A stretch of 64,000 bases of DNA. It comes from a virus. The notes beneath the pieces were generated by a model that saw only the letters and a list, made by a program, of their open reading frames with translations, was not told the origin of the DNA and ran no database searches. Each line of letters starts with the position of its first letter. Within the stretch, counting starts at the first letter, position 1. Of this stretch, positions 36,492 through 45,434 are shown piece after piece. The translations under genes were made by a program, and so were the position numbers. The DNA lies in the IMG/VR virus record IMGVR_UViG_3300008113_000012, positions 1 through 64,000 of that record; one strand, 5' to 3'.

Positions 36492-39374
36492 ATGGCAGAA
36501 CGAAATTTTACTGACGGAGACGTTAAAGCACTAGGCAAAGAAATTGCCAGCGCCATCCGTGGCGGGGGTGGCGGAGGGGGTGGCTCTGGTGGAGGGGGTG
36601 GCGGAAAGGCAGATACAACACCTTCAAAAGAAGCAGCTACTACGTTTAATTCCATGATGAAAGACTCTGCTGATGCCGCTAATAAAGTCACAGCAGCGTA
36701 TAACAAAGTAGCTCCCGGTATTGAAATAGGTCTTAACACTTGGAGAGATCTAAGTAAAGTTGGCGCAGGATTTAGCAATGACATTGTAGGAATGACAGCG
36801 GCGGCTGCTGGAACACGCATGCCGTTAGGTGAATTTGCAGGCGTTATTAAAGAAAACGCTGCAAACTTGTCTGGATTTGGTGGAAATGTTACTCGAGGTG
36901 GAGAAGAATTTGCTAGATTGAGCAAGCGAATGTTTGATGATTATGCACCAAACACTGATCAACTGCGTCAAATGGGCCTTACTAACAAGGACCTTAACGA
37001 ACTTCTAATGATACAGAGCGTATCTACTCGTGCTAAAATGAAAGACGGGGACGAAAAAGATAAGAAACTAATTGAAAACGCAATGGCATTAGGTACAGAA
37101 ATGGATCTAATGGCCAAGCTAACTGGTAAGAGTCGAGAAGCTCAAATGGAGCAACAGCGTAAGAATCAACAAGACATGGCGTTTGAAGCTGCTATCCGTA
37201 GAAAAACTATTGGGATGAGTGCAGACGAAGCTATGGAGTTTGAGAAAAATGCACGTAATCAACTTCGTGATGCCCAACTGCGTGGACAAGAAGCAGTTTT
37301 CAAAGATGTATTTTCGACAGGAACTATTAAAAGTAAAGAAGCAGCAGCACAAGCAAGTATAAATCAAGAACAAGCCGCTGCTACAATGAAGCAAGCACAA
37401 GTATCCGCTGATAAAACAATGGATTCTAAAGAAAGAGAACGTCAAGCTAACGTTGCTGCTGCTGAAGGTCGTAGAGCATTTGATAAAGACATGCAAAACG
37501 ATACCAAGTTGATGTATGCATCTCTAGGAGAACAAGGCGGCACAGTAGGCAAAGTCATGCGTGACAGCATGGGCGCCAACATTGAATACCAACGCAACTT
37601 AGAAGCTACTGCAACTAAAATGAACATCGTCATGAAAACTGACGAAGACCGTGCTAAAGTGCAAAAACAAATGGAAGAAGATGCTAAATCAGCAGCCGCG
37701 GGCAAGAAAGCTGACGGTACACAAGCTGATGCATCAACAAAAGCTCTAGTCAATCTTGGAGCAAGAGCAGGCGATGTAGAAAGTGCCTTTATGAATAAGA
37801 TAGTTAAACCTTTAAATGAAAAAGTTAACCCGGCATTTGAAAAACTAGCAGAGGGCGCATTAGGTGCAACTAAGAAAGGTGCTACTGAAACTAGAGTCAA
37901 CGCAGCAGAACGTGAGTTAGCAGAAGGAGCAGCAGGAAAAACTACTACCGGATTAAACAAAGTAGGTGCAGTCGTTAACGAAACTGGTGACATAGTTAAT
38001 CAACTAGCTGGAGTTAAAAATCCTCCTAAGCCAGCGCCTACAAAATCAATTCCACAAAAAGCTCTTGGAGGCCCAGTTGAAGAAGGTGAACCGTATATTG
38101 TAGGTGACGGTGGCGAAGAAGAAATATTCGTACCTAAGACAGCTGGAGAGATCATTCCTAAGAGTATGCTATCACCAAAAGGATTAGGTAGCCGTTCTCA
38201 AAATATGGATGGTGCTTATAAGTCAATGCAGTCAATGAATCCTGCTAAAATGTTTGAAGAACTTAAAGCTAAAACTAGCGGTGGTGGATTAAATCTTAAC
38301 GAGATTTCTAAAGACATTAGTACAACAGTCAGTGGCGGCGGCTCGAGCACTGTAAAAGTTCCAGACATGGCAGAGATGACTAAGAAGTTTGAAACTTCCT
38401 TTGCTGAGTTTGATAAAGTTGCTATAAAAAATATCAAGTTTGATGACTTATCAAGTTCTTTTAAAACTTCGTTTGATGATTTTGGATCTGAAATATCAAA
38501 CTATGCAGATCTTAACGATCTAATGTCTCCGTTTGAAGAATCGTTTAGCAGTTTCAATAACGATTTTGAAAGTATGATTGTATCCTCAAGTGAGGATATT
38601 GCTGATGCAATGGGCGGCTCAAAAGCATCGGCTGCACAAGCAAAGATTGACGATGCAATTGCAGAAAAACAGAAAGCACTAGATAAAATAACCTACATGT
38701 TAAATGAAGTATCTGACGAAGATTTTGATCAATCTGCATGGGATGAAGCTATTGCAGAACGTGATGCGGCTCAAGAAAAGTTAGACAAAGTTATTGAAGA
38801 GTCGATAAGTGATCTAGCAGGAGGATTTGACGATTTTAGTGATAACTGGGAAGAATCATTAGATAAAGTTAGTGCAGATATTACAGATGCTATCCCGTAT
38901 GACGAATTTGGCGGACTCGATGAAGCTATTGCACGAAATCAAGCAGACGATAAACAAAGAGCAAAAGCAACTAGTGGTGCAATGCAAGAAGTTGTTACTG
39001 GCTCTAGCCCTGCAAAGTTAGATCGAGGTATCACTACAGACAGCTTTACTTTAGGACCAAACGGATTACCTATTGCGAAACCAAAATCAACAGCAGCCGC
39101 TGTTCCAGAAAAGAAAAATGAAGGAAAAACTGCCGAAGAACAAGTTAAAGAACGAGAAGAACAAGCCAAAGCTGACATGGCAAAAGGTGACAAAGGCGAA
39201 AAATCTATTAAGAAAGAAGGCAGTGACAGCAAAGGCGCTACTCTAGATGACCTACTTAAGAGCATGAATGCGTTAAATACTAAGGTAGGTCAACTGATTT
39301 CTGTTAATGAAGATGGTCATAAAGCCTCAGCCAAAGCTGCAAAAAGCAATAATGCTAACCTATATACGAGATAA
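36492..39374 (+). CDS. Tail tape measure protein (gp29 role)
   Basis: The 960-aa product has the typical tape-measure layout. A short N-terminus is followed by a poly-Gly linker (RGGGGGGGGSGGGGGGK, residues 23-39) and long Ala/Lys/Glu/Gln-rich helices through most of the protein. Near residues 524-555 is the diagnostic KALGGPVEEGEPYIVGDGGE followed by FVPKTAGEIIPKSML. A further helical and acidic C-terminal part contains DxF repeats. In myophages it sets tail length and is ejected with the DNA. It is longer than T4 gp29 (590 aa), so the tail should be longer if the usual proportionality holds. It stands next to the portal gene, unlike T4. Confidence 0.82.
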   Translation: MAERNFTDGDVKALGKEIASAIRGGGGGGGGSGGGGGGKADTTPSKEAATTFNSMMKDSADAANKVTAAYNKVAPGIEIGLNTWRDLSKVGAGFSNDIVGMTAAAAGTRMPLGEFAGVIKENAANLSGFGGNVTRGGEEFARLSKRMFDDYAPNTDQLRQMGLTNKDLNELLMIQSVSTRAKMKDGDEKDKKLIENAMALGTEMDLMAKLTGKSREAQMEQQRKNQQDMAFEAAIRRKTIGMSADEAMEFEKNARNQLRDAQLRGQEAVFKDVFSTGTIKSKEAAAQASINQEQAAATMKQAQVSADKTMDSKERERQANVAAAEGRRAFDKDMQNDTKLMYASLGEQGGTVGKVMRDSMGANIEYQRNLEATATKMNIVMKTDEDRAKVQKQMEEDAKSAAAGKKADGTQADASTKALVNLGARAGDVESAFMNKIVKPLNEKVNPAFEKLAEGALGATKKGATETRVNAAERELAEGAAGKTTTGLNKVGAVVNETGDIVNQLAGVKNPPKPAPTKSIPQKALGGPVEEGEPYIVGDGGEEEIFVPKTAGEIIPKSMLSPKGLGSRSQNMDGAYKSMQSMNPAKMFEELKAKTSGGGLNLNEISKDISTTVSGGGSSTVKVPDMAEMTKKFETSFAEFDKVAIKNIKFDDLSSSFKTSFDDFGSEISNYADLNDLMSPFEESFSSFNNDFESMIVSSSEDIADAMGGSKASAAQAKIDDAIAEKQKALDKITYMLNEVSDEDFDQSAWDEAIAERDAAQEKLDKVIEESISDLAGGFDDFSDNWEESLDKVSADITDAIPYDEFGGLDEAIARNQADDKQRAKATSGAMQEVVTGSSPAKLDRGITTDSFTLGPNGLPIAKPKSTAAAVPEKKNEGKTAEEQVKEREEQAKADMAKGDKGEKSIKKEGSDSKGATLDDLLKSMNALNTKVGQLISVNEDGHKASAKAAKSNNANLYTR

Positions 39375-39377
39375 TAA

Positions 39378-41093
39378 ATGAGCTGGAAAAAATATTTTAC
39401 ACCTGTGCAAGTAGACGCAACGTCTAGTAGCTATAGTCCAATGGGCAATGGCGCATCTCGTCCAGGACCAGCTCGAGCAAACTATTCTAGTTTTTTACCT
39501 GATGTCTATACTGGTGCTCCTAATCGTGTTGACCGTTATTTGCAGTATGATACAATGGATATGGACAGTGAAGTCAATGCTGCCTTAGATATTATTGCAG
39601 AGTTTACTAGCCAAAAAAATAGAGAAAACCACACTCCTTTTAACTTATTCTACAGAAATAAAGCCACTAACAGCGAGATTACTATCCTTCGCGAGTACCT
39701 ACAGCAGTGGTGTAAACTACAAAAATTTGAAACTAGAATCTTCCGTATTGTGCGTAACGTGTTCAAATACGGTGATGCGTTCTTTGTTCGCGATCCTGAA
39801 ACTAAAAAATGGGTCTACATTGATCCAGGTAAGATTACTAAAATTATTGTAAATGAAAGTGACGGCAAGCGTCCTGAGCAGTATGTTATCCGTGATTTAA
39901 ATCCTAACTTTCAAGATTTAATTGTTACAGCTATTAATCCTAACACTACTAACACAAACAATCGTGGCACTGCCTATGTAGCTGGCGGAGCAGCAGCTAG
40001 AGGACAAGCTGGTGCATACCCTGCTAGTAACGGTACACGTTTTAGCAATAATCAAAACGAAGTAGCAATTGATGCTAAACACGTTATACATTTGTCATTA
40101 TCAGAAGGTTTAGACAATAATTTTCCGTTTGGAAACAGCTTGTTAGAAAACATTTTTAAAGTTTTTAAACAAAAAGAATTGTTAGAAGACGCTATTATTA
40201 TCTATCGTGTACAACGTGCTCCTGAGCGTCGAGTGTTCTACGTTGACGTGGGTAACATGCCAAGTCACTTGGCTATGAGCTTTGTTGAAAGAGTTAAAAA
40301 CGAAATACATCAACGTAGACTTCCAAGTGCTACTGGCGGTGGTACTAATGTTATTGACAGTGCGTACAATCCATTAAGTATCAATGAAGACTACTTCTTT
40401 CCGCAGACAGCAGAAGGTCGCGGAAGTAAAGTTGAAACTTTACCAGGCGGCACTAATCTAGGTGAAATTGACGACTTGAAGTATTTTACCAACAAGTTAT
40501 TCCGCGGGTTACGTATTCCGTCAAGCTACTTACCAACAGGTGCAGATGACAGCGCATCTCAATATAACGACGGGCGTGTGGGTACTGCGTACATTCAAGA
40601 ACTGCGTTTCAATAACTATTGCCAACGACTACAAAGTCTAATGCAAGATGTATTTGATCAAGAATTTAAATTGTATTTGTATGATCGCGGAGTTAACATT
40701 GACTCTAGTTTGTTTGAAGTACAGTTCCAACCGCCACAAAACTTTGCTACATACCGTCAAGCAGAACTAGATGGACAACGTGTGCCACAGTTCCAAACTA
40801 TGAGTCAGATCCCGTTTATGAGCAAACGATTTGCTATGAAACGTTTCTTAGGCATGACAGACGAAGAGTTAGCAGAAAACGAACGTATGTGGGCAGAAGA
40901 AAACGGCAAAGGTAAATCCACGCCAACTGATAGCTCAGGCGAACTTCGAGGTGCTGGCATTAGTTCAGCAGGTATTGAAAGTGATCTAAGTGACTTATCA
41001 GATGAAACTGCTTCTCCAGAAGCCGGCGGAATGCCTGGCGCTGAAGGAACAGCACCTCCTCCAACCGCAGCAACACCAGCACCTGCTGCATAA
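39378..41093 (+). CDS. 20: Portal vertex protein gp20
   Basis: The 571-aa product matches T4-type portals throughout: RVDRYLQYDTMDMDSEVNAA, DIIAEFTSQKN, KYGDAFFVRDPETKKW, EDAIIIYRVQRAPERRVFYV, SINEDYFFPQTAEGRGSKVE and KYFTNKLFRGLRIPSSYLPT. It forms the dodecameric ring at the head vertex for packaging and tail attachment. T4 gp20 is 524 aa; the extra length includes an Asn/Gly/Ala-rich loop near residue 200 and an Ala/Pro-rich tail (EAGGMPGAEGTAPPPTAATP). It starts three bases after the tape-measure stop. Confidence 0.96.
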   Translation: MSWKKYFTPVQVDATSSSYSPMGNGASRPGPARANYSSFLPDVYTGAPNRVDRYLQYDTMDMDSEVNAALDIIAEFTSQKNRENHTPFNLFYRNKATNSEITILREYLQQWCKLQKFETRIFRIVRNVFKYGDAFFVRDPETKKWVYIDPGKITKIIVNESDGKRPEQYVIRDLNPNFQDLIVTAINPNTTNTNNRGTAYVAGGAAARGQAGAYPASNGTRFSNNQNEVAIDAKHVIHLSLSEGLDNNFPFGNSLLENIFKVFKQKELLEDAIIIYRVQRAPERRVFYVDVGNMPSHLAMSFVERVKNEIHQRRLPSATGGGTNVIDSAYNPLSINEDYFFPQTAEGRGSKVETLPGGTNLGEIDDLKYFTNKLFRGLRIPSSYLPTGADDSASQYNDGRVGTAYIQELRFNNYCQRLQSLMQDVFDQEFKLYLYDRGVNIDSSLFEVQFQPPQNFATYRQAELDGQRVPQFQTMSQIPFMSKRFAMKRFLGMTDEELAENERMWAEENGKGKSTPTDSSGELRGAGISSAGIESDLSDLSDETASPEAGGMPGAEGTAPPPTAATPAPAA

Positions 41094-41101
41094 ATACTCA
41101 T

Positions 41102-41341
41102 ATGATTTTAAGAGAATTGTTTTACGCTGATAAAGATTTAAAAAGTGTTTCTAACGACATGCAATATTCTGCAGGTCGTGATAGCAGTGCTATGAAACGT
41201 AAAGATACACGTAAAACGAGATTAACATTACGTCAAATTAATGAGCTCCGTAAGGCTAGCGAAGCTCACATTCTTGAACAAGAAAAAGATTTAGAGTTAG
41301 TGTCTGCAATGTATATGACACCGGCAGCACCTGCTGTATAA
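41102..41341 (+). CDS. Small protein between portal and prohead core
   Basis: The 79-aa product has DTRKTRLTLRQINELRKASE followed by AHILEQEKDLELVSAMY. It is a charged helical protein without recognisable catalytic features. Similar short proteins occur between gp20 and gp21 in related phages, the place where T4 encodes gp67/gp68 prohead core components. A core or scaffold accessory role is inferred from position only. No clear Shine-Dalgarno precedes the ATG at 41102; the portal stop lies nine bases upstream, so reinitiation is likely. Confidence 0.6.
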   Translation: MILRELFYADKDLKSVSNDMQYSAGRDSSAMKRKDTRKTRLTLRQINELRKASEAHILEQEKDLELVSAMYMTPAAPAV

Positions 41342-41347
41342 TAAATA
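41340..41347 (+). promoter_or_regulatory. Candidate T4-type late promoter
   Basis: AATAAATA followed by ACTCGATG, about 115 nt upstream of the ATG at 41463. It would give the core, protease, scaffold and capsid genes a promoter of their own. The AT-rich spacing region up to the AGGAG at 41453 contains no gene. Confidence 0.4.
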
Positions 41348-41462
41348 ACTCGATGACGATTTTTTTACAAAATTGTCAAAAAATCCACCATTATACGGTA
41401 TATATTACAATTAAGTGTAAATATATTTGACAGCCTTGCAATATAACATATAGGAGATAAAC

Positions 41463-42347
41463 ATGACTGATCGAAATAAGTTCGAACAGATGCTCGAGCA
41501 TCTAATTAATGAAGATAGTGACAAAGCCAAAGAGCTTTTCCACCAACTAGTAGTTGAAAAATCTCGTGAAATTTACGAGAACATTTTAGCTGAAGACTTT
41601 ACTGTTGAAGGTGAAGAAGAGGAAGAAATGGACGAAGCAGCTGAAGGCGACGACGAAGAACAAGTCGACGAAGCAGCTGAAGACGACGAAGACATGGACG
41701 AGAGTTTTGGTTTTGCCGAAGGCGGAGATGAAGAAGATTCAGGCGACATTGGCGGCGACGCTAGTGATGACTTTATTGATGACATCGATGCAGAAGGCGG
41801 CGACGAAGGTGACGAAGAAGGCATGGGCGGCGAAGGCGATATTGAAGATCGCGTAGTTGACCTAGAAGATGCTCTTGATGACCTACGTGCTGAATTTGAA
41901 GCATTAATGGGTGACGACATGGGTGGTGACGACATGGGCGGAATGGAGGACATGGGTGATGACGACATGGGCGGAATGGACGGCATGGAAAAAATGCCAG
42001 AAGATGCTTTCATGCGTGAATACGTAGAGAAAGTTGGTAACCCAAAGCATGGTGACAATGGTGCAAACGCCAAGTCAGTCATGGCAAAAGCAAACAATAT
42101 GGGCGGTACAACTGCTAATATCGTAAAAGGTGGAGAAAGCACAACAGGCGGCACAAAAGGCGGTTTGTTAAATCCATCGACTAAAGAAGAAAACTTTGGT
42201 AACGTTAATGTCCCAGGCGGCAACGCAGGTAAGACAGCGTTTAAGAAGAAAGAACCTGGACACGGCGCAGAAAAGAAAGCAACTGGCGACAATGGCGACA
42301 GAAGTGCTGACAGCCCGTTAAATGGCGCTCCTAAAAGAGCAAAGTAA
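41463..42347 (+). CDS. 67: Acidic prohead core protein, gp67-like
   Basis: The N-terminus (FEQMLEHLINEDSDKAKELF, then VEKSREIYENILAEDF) resembles the start of T4 gp67 (LIEAIKSNDLVAARKLF...), followed as in gp67 by a very acidic stretch. Here the acid region is long (residues ~50-185) with Asp/Glu/Gly runs and DDMGG repeats. The C-terminal third is basic-neutral (NFGNVNVPGGNAGKTAFKKK). T4 gp67 is only 80 aa; this 294-aa form is an extended version. In T4 it is an internal core protein cut up by gp21. RBS AGGAG lies eight bases before the ATG. Confidence 0.72.
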   Translation: MTDRNKFEQMLEHLINEDSDKAKELFHQLVVEKSREIYENILAEDFTVEGEEEEEMDEAAEGDDEEQVDEAAEDDEDMDESFGFAEGGDEEDSGDIGGDASDDFIDDIDAEGGDEGDEEGMGGEGDIEDRVVDLEDALDDLRAEFEALMGDDMGGDDMGGMEDMGDDDMGGMDGMEKMPEDAFMREYVEKVGNPKHGDNGANAKSVMAKANNMGGTTANIVKGGESTTGGTKGGLLNPSTKEENFGNVNVPGGNAGKTAFKKKEPGHGAEKKATGDNGDRSADSPLNGAPKRAK

Positions 42348-42351
42348 GTAA

Positions 42352-42984
42352 ATGACGATGAACTATCTTCGTGAAAACCTGAGTTTCGACCAAGCAAAAG
42401 TGGTCGTTGAATCCGATGGCGAGAACGGAAAGAACCTTTATATGAAGGGAATTTTCATTCAAGGCGACAAGAGGAATCAGAATCAGCGAGTTTATCCTGG
42501 AAGAGAGATTGCCAGGGCTGTCAAGACCCTGAACGATCAAATTGCAGGTGGCTATTCAGTTTTAGGCGAAGTAGATCATCCAGACGACTTAAGAATCAAC
42601 CTTGACCGTGTAAGCCATATGATCACAGAAATGTGGATGGATGGTGCAGACGGTTATGGAAAATTAAAAATCCTTCCAACACCCATGGGACAACTAGTGA
42701 AAACTATGTTAGAAGCTGGAGTGAAGTTAGGAGTATCAAGCCGCGGATCCGGAAATGTCAGCGATGGCAGTTCCGGTGAAGTATCAGATTTTGAGATTAT
42801 CACAGTAGATGTGGTAGCTCAACCTAGTGCCCCTGGCGCATATCCTACACCAATTTATGAACACCTGATTAATAGTCGTGGTGGTTATAATGCCTTACGC
42901 ATAGCGCAAGAGGTTAAAGATGACCCTAAAGCACAAAAATATCTCAAAGAGAGCTTATTAGGTATAATAAGCAAACTCCAATAA
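42352..42984 (+). CDS. 21: Prohead core protease gp21
   Basis: The 210-aa product has the serine-protease features of T4 gp21 type: LYMKGIFIQGDKRNQNQRVY, YSVLGEVDHPDD (catalytic His candidate H76), and GVSSRGSG (Ser candidates S129/S130), followed by VSDFEIITVDVVAQPSAPGA. Length equals T4 gp21 (212 aa). It digests scaffold and core proteins and trims gp23. Start may be ATG 42352 or the in-frame ATG 42358; neither has a strong ribosome site, so reinitiation after the core gene (stop five bases upstream) is likely. Confidence 0.93.
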   Translation: MTMNYLRENLSFDQAKVVVESDGENGKNLYMKGIFIQGDKRNQNQRVYPGREIARAVKTLNDQIAGGYSVLGEVDHPDDLRINLDRVSHMITEMWMDGADGYGKLKILPTPMGQLVKTMLEAGVKLGVSSRGSGNVSDGSSGEVSDFEIITVDVVAQPSAPGAYPTPIYEHLINSRGGYNALRIAQEVKDDPKAQKYLKESLLGIISKLQ

Positions 42985-42997
42985 GAAGGAGAATCAC

Positions 42998-44095
42998 ATG
43001 TTGGACGCACTTAAAAATTTGTTTGAAAACAACGTGGTTTCGGAAGAGATCAAAGCTGACATTGAGGCTGCTTGGGAAACTCGTATCAACGAGAATCGTA
43101 CACAAGTAACTCAACAACTACGTGAAGAATTTGCACAACGCTACGAGCATGACAAACAAGTTATGGTTGAAGCGATTGATCGCATGTTGGGCGACCAACT
43201 ACGCGAAGAAATTCAACAGTTTGTAGAAGATCGTCAACAGTTGGCTGAAATGAAAGCCAAGTATGCTGTTAAAATGCAAAGCAACACAAAACTAATGCAA
43301 GAGTTTGTAACTCGTCAATTAGCTAGTGAAGTTAAAGAATTGCATGAAGATCAAGTACAAATGTCCGCCAAGTTTAAAACACTTGAGCGTTTCGTAGTAG
43401 AAGCTCTGGCTCAAGAAATTGCAGAGTTCCACACAGATAAGCAAGACATTGCAAACGCTAAGGTACGTTTAGTTCGCGAAGGCCGTGAGGCTTTAGCTAG
43501 TATGAAAGAACAATTCATCAAACGTGCTGCTAAACTTGTCGAATCTACAGTTGAAAAGACTCTTACCAAAGAGATCGGTCAATTGAAAGAAGACATTGAA
43601 GTAGCTCGTAGAAACGACTTCGGTCGTAAGTTGTTCGAAGCATACGCTAGCGAATATCAAAACAGTTATCTTAACGAAAAATCAGAAACAGCTAAATTGC
43701 TCAAAGTCATAGACAAGAAAGATTTCGAGGTTGCAGAGGCTAAACACGCTGTAGCACAAGCAACAAAAATCTTAGAAAGCAAAGAAGCAGAAGTAAAATC
43801 TCTAATGGAGAGCAAAGACCGTCAAGAAATTATGAACGAACTAGTAGCACCTTTGGCTAATACCCAGAAAGCTATTATGATCGAATTACTTGAGAGTGTA
43901 CAGACTGCAAAACTACGCGGTAGTTTTGACAAGTACCTTCCAGCAGTTATCGCTGGCGAAGCTCCTCAGAAGAAAAAACAGGCATTATTAGAGGCAAAAG
44001 AAGTAACAGGCAACAAGGAAACCAACAGCGTAAGTAGAAGCGAGCACGAGCACAATATTTTTGATATGCGTCGTCTTGCTGGAATTAAACATTAA
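42998..44095 (+). CDS. 22: Prohead core scaffold protein gp22
   Basis: The 365-aa product is almost entirely charged alpha-helix with coiled-coil pattern (Glu/Lys/Gln/Ala-rich; EEIQQFVEDRQQLAEMKAKY, RQLASEVKELHEDQVQMSAK). It sits between gp21 and gp23, as in T4, where gp22 (269 aa) is the major scaffold. The C-terminal segment ends SRSEHEHNIFDMRRLAGIKH. A strong AAGGAG precedes the ATG by nine bases. It should be degraded by gp21 during maturation. Confidence 0.9.
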   Translation: MLDALKNLFENNVVSEEIKADIEAAWETRINENRTQVTQQLREEFAQRYEHDKQVMVEAIDRMLGDQLREEIQQFVEDRQQLAEMKAKYAVKMQSNTKLMQEFVTRQLASEVKELHEDQVQMSAKFKTLERFVVEALAQEIAEFHTDKQDIANAKVRLVREGREALASMKEQFIKRAAKLVESTVEKTLTKEIGQLKEDIEVARRNDFGRKLFEAYASEYQNSYLNEKSETAKLLKVIDKKDFEVAEAKHAVAQATKILESKEAEVKSLMESKDRQEIMNELVAPLANTQKAIMIELLESVQTAKLRGSFDKYLPAVIAGEAPQKKKQALLEAKEVTGNKETNSVSRSEHEHNIFDMRRLAGIKH

Positions 44096-44109
44096 TTAGG
44101 AGAAAATAA

Positions 44110-45279
44110 ATGTCGGAACTACTAACAGGCCGTTGGGCAGAAACAAAAGAAGCACTTCTTGAAGGTCTATCAGGCACCAAGAAATCCGTAATGGCATCAA
44201 CACTAGAGAACACTCGTAAGTATCTAGCTGAAAGTGCTAGCGTGGGTGCCACTTCTGCCGGCAACGTCGCAACATTAAATCGTGTGATCCTTCCAGTGAT
44301 CAGACGTGTCATGCCAACAGTTATCGCTAACGAGTTGGTCGGTGTACAACCAATGACTGGTCCAGTTGGACAAATCCATACTCTACGTGTTCGCTACAGC
44401 GATACAAACGGTAGCGGTACAGGTGATGCTACAGCTGGTGAAGAGGCACTAAGCCCATTCAAGATTGCAGAAAGCTATTCTGGTGCTGCTGGCACTGGTA
44501 AGGCAGCTTCTACAGCCGCTCTAGAAGGTGCAGCTGGTAAGCGTCTAAGCATTCAAATCTTGAAGCAAACTGTAGAAGCTAAGACTCGTAAGTTATCAGC
44601 TCGCTGGACTTTCGAATCTGCACAAGATGCACAAGCCCAACAAGGTATTGACATCGAAGCAGAAATCATGGCTGCTCTTGCACAAGAAATCACAGCAGAA
44701 ATTGATCAAGAAATTATTTCTTCATTAACAACTCTAGCTGGTACACAGAACCAACAGGCTTATAACCAAGCTGCTGTTTCTGGTACTGCTACTTTCGTTG
44801 GTGACGAACATGCTGCTTTAGCAGTTATGATCAACCGTGTTGCTAACACAATCGCCCAACGTACACGTCGTGGCGCTGGTAACTGGGCAGTTGTAAGCCC
44901 AACAGCATTGACAATTCTACAATCTGCTACTACAAGCGCATTTGCTCGTACAACAGAAGGTACATTCGAAGCACCTACAAACACTAAGTTTGTTGGTACA
45001 TTGAACAATGCTATGAAAGTTTATGTTAACACATATGCATCCAACGATACAATTCTTGTTGGTTACAAAGGTGCTAACGAGAGCGATGCAGCAGCATTCT
45101 ATTGCCCATACATTCCATTGATGAGCAGTGGTGTTGTTCTTGACCCATCAACATTCGAGCCAGTCGTATCATTCATGACACGTTATGGTTATGTTGAGTT
45201 GTCAAACACAGCTAGTTCTCTAGGTAACGCAGCTGATTACCTAGGTACAGTTACTATCAGTAACGCTGTATTCAGCTAA
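44110..45279 (+). CDS. 23: Major capsid protein gp23
   Basis: The 389-aa product carries gp23 features: an N-terminal propeptide (MSELLTGRWAETKEALLEGL), TLNRVILPVIRRVMPTVIAN followed by ELVGVQPMTGPVGQIHTLRV, ARWTFESAQDAQAQQGIDIE and MTRYGYVELSNTAS. The YLAE-SASVG at residues 38-45 fits the L-x-E cleavage site of gp21, so the mature protein likely begins at S42. It is shorter than T4 gp23 (521 aa), as in many marine T4-like phages. AGGAG lies upstream; a strong terminator follows. Codons are unusually rich in GCT/GGT/CGT relative to the fibre genes, fitting high expression. Confidence 0.97.
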   Translation: MSELLTGRWAETKEALLEGLSGTKKSVMASTLENTRKYLAESASVGATSAGNVATLNRVILPVIRRVMPTVIANELVGVQPMTGPVGQIHTLRVRYSDTNGSGTGDATAGEEALSPFKIAESYSGAAGTGKAASTAALEGAAGKRLSIQILKQTVEAKTRKLSARWTFESAQDAQAQQGIDIEAEIMAALAQEITAEIDQEIISSLTTLAGTQNQQAYNQAAVSGTATFVGDEHAALAVMINRVANTIAQRTRRGAGNWAVVSPTALTILQSATTSAFARTTEGTFEAPTNTKFVGTLNNAMKVYVNTYASNDTILVGYKGANESDAAAFYCPYIPLMSSGVVLDPSTFEPVVSFMTRYGYVELSNTASSLGNAADYLGTVTISNAVFS

Positions 45280-45307
45280 TCAACTTACCGCAAGGTACGT
45301 TAATTAT

Positions 45308-45329
45308 AAAGGGCTCTTCGGAGCCCTTT
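45308..45329 (+). terminator. Rho-independent terminator after gp23
   Basis: A perfect 9-bp stem AAAGGGCTC/GAGCCCTTT closes a TTCG tetraloop, followed by CTTA. A weaker hairpin with a GCAA loop (ACC/GGT, near 45287) precedes it. It should end the head-gene transcript. Confidence 0.85.
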
Positions 45330-45339
45330 CTTACGAACG

Positions 45340-45347
45340 GATAAATA
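45340..45347 (+). promoter_or_regulatory. Candidate T4-type late promoter
   Basis: GATAAATA lies just after the gp23 terminator and 88 nt before the next ATG. It starts a new late transcript with a structured leader. Confidence 0.6.
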
Positions 45348-45434
45348 TATTGTATGATTCACACAGGGTGAATTTTATGCGGAAATCCAACCGCGTATGG
45401 CCTAGAACGCCATGTTTCTTAAGGAGAAAATAAA
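45348..45434 (+). ncRNA. Structured 5' leader with three hairpins
   Basis: Three adjacent perfect or near-perfect hairpins: ATTCAC/GTGAAT (45357-45373), TATGCGG/CCGCGTA (45376-45397, one G-T pair) and ATGGC/GCCAT (45397-45413). They precede AAGGAG (45421-45426) and the ATG at 45435. It could stabilise the mRNA or regulate translation. Confidence 0.5.

Noticed and set aside
37442-37993. 183-codon minus-strand frame opposite the tape measure gene (also 36452-36925)
   Set aside because: Composition is a by-product of Ala/Lys-rich codons on the other strand; no start signal and no motif.
41089-41096. CATAAATA as a late promoter for the 79-aa gene
   Set aside because: It overlaps the portal stop and ends six bases before the ATG, so the start of transcription would fall at or after the start codon.
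41427-41454. TTGACA with a downstream TATAGG as an early promoter before the core gene
   Set aside because: The transcript would start almost at the ATG and lose the AGGAG ribosome site, and the -10 match is poor.
41573-42397. 274-codon open frame on the minus strand opposite the acidic core gene
   Set aside because: It mirrors the low-complexity Asp/Glu/Gly gene, giving a Ser/Pro-rich product without any motif or ribosome site. The plus-strand gene has homology and context.
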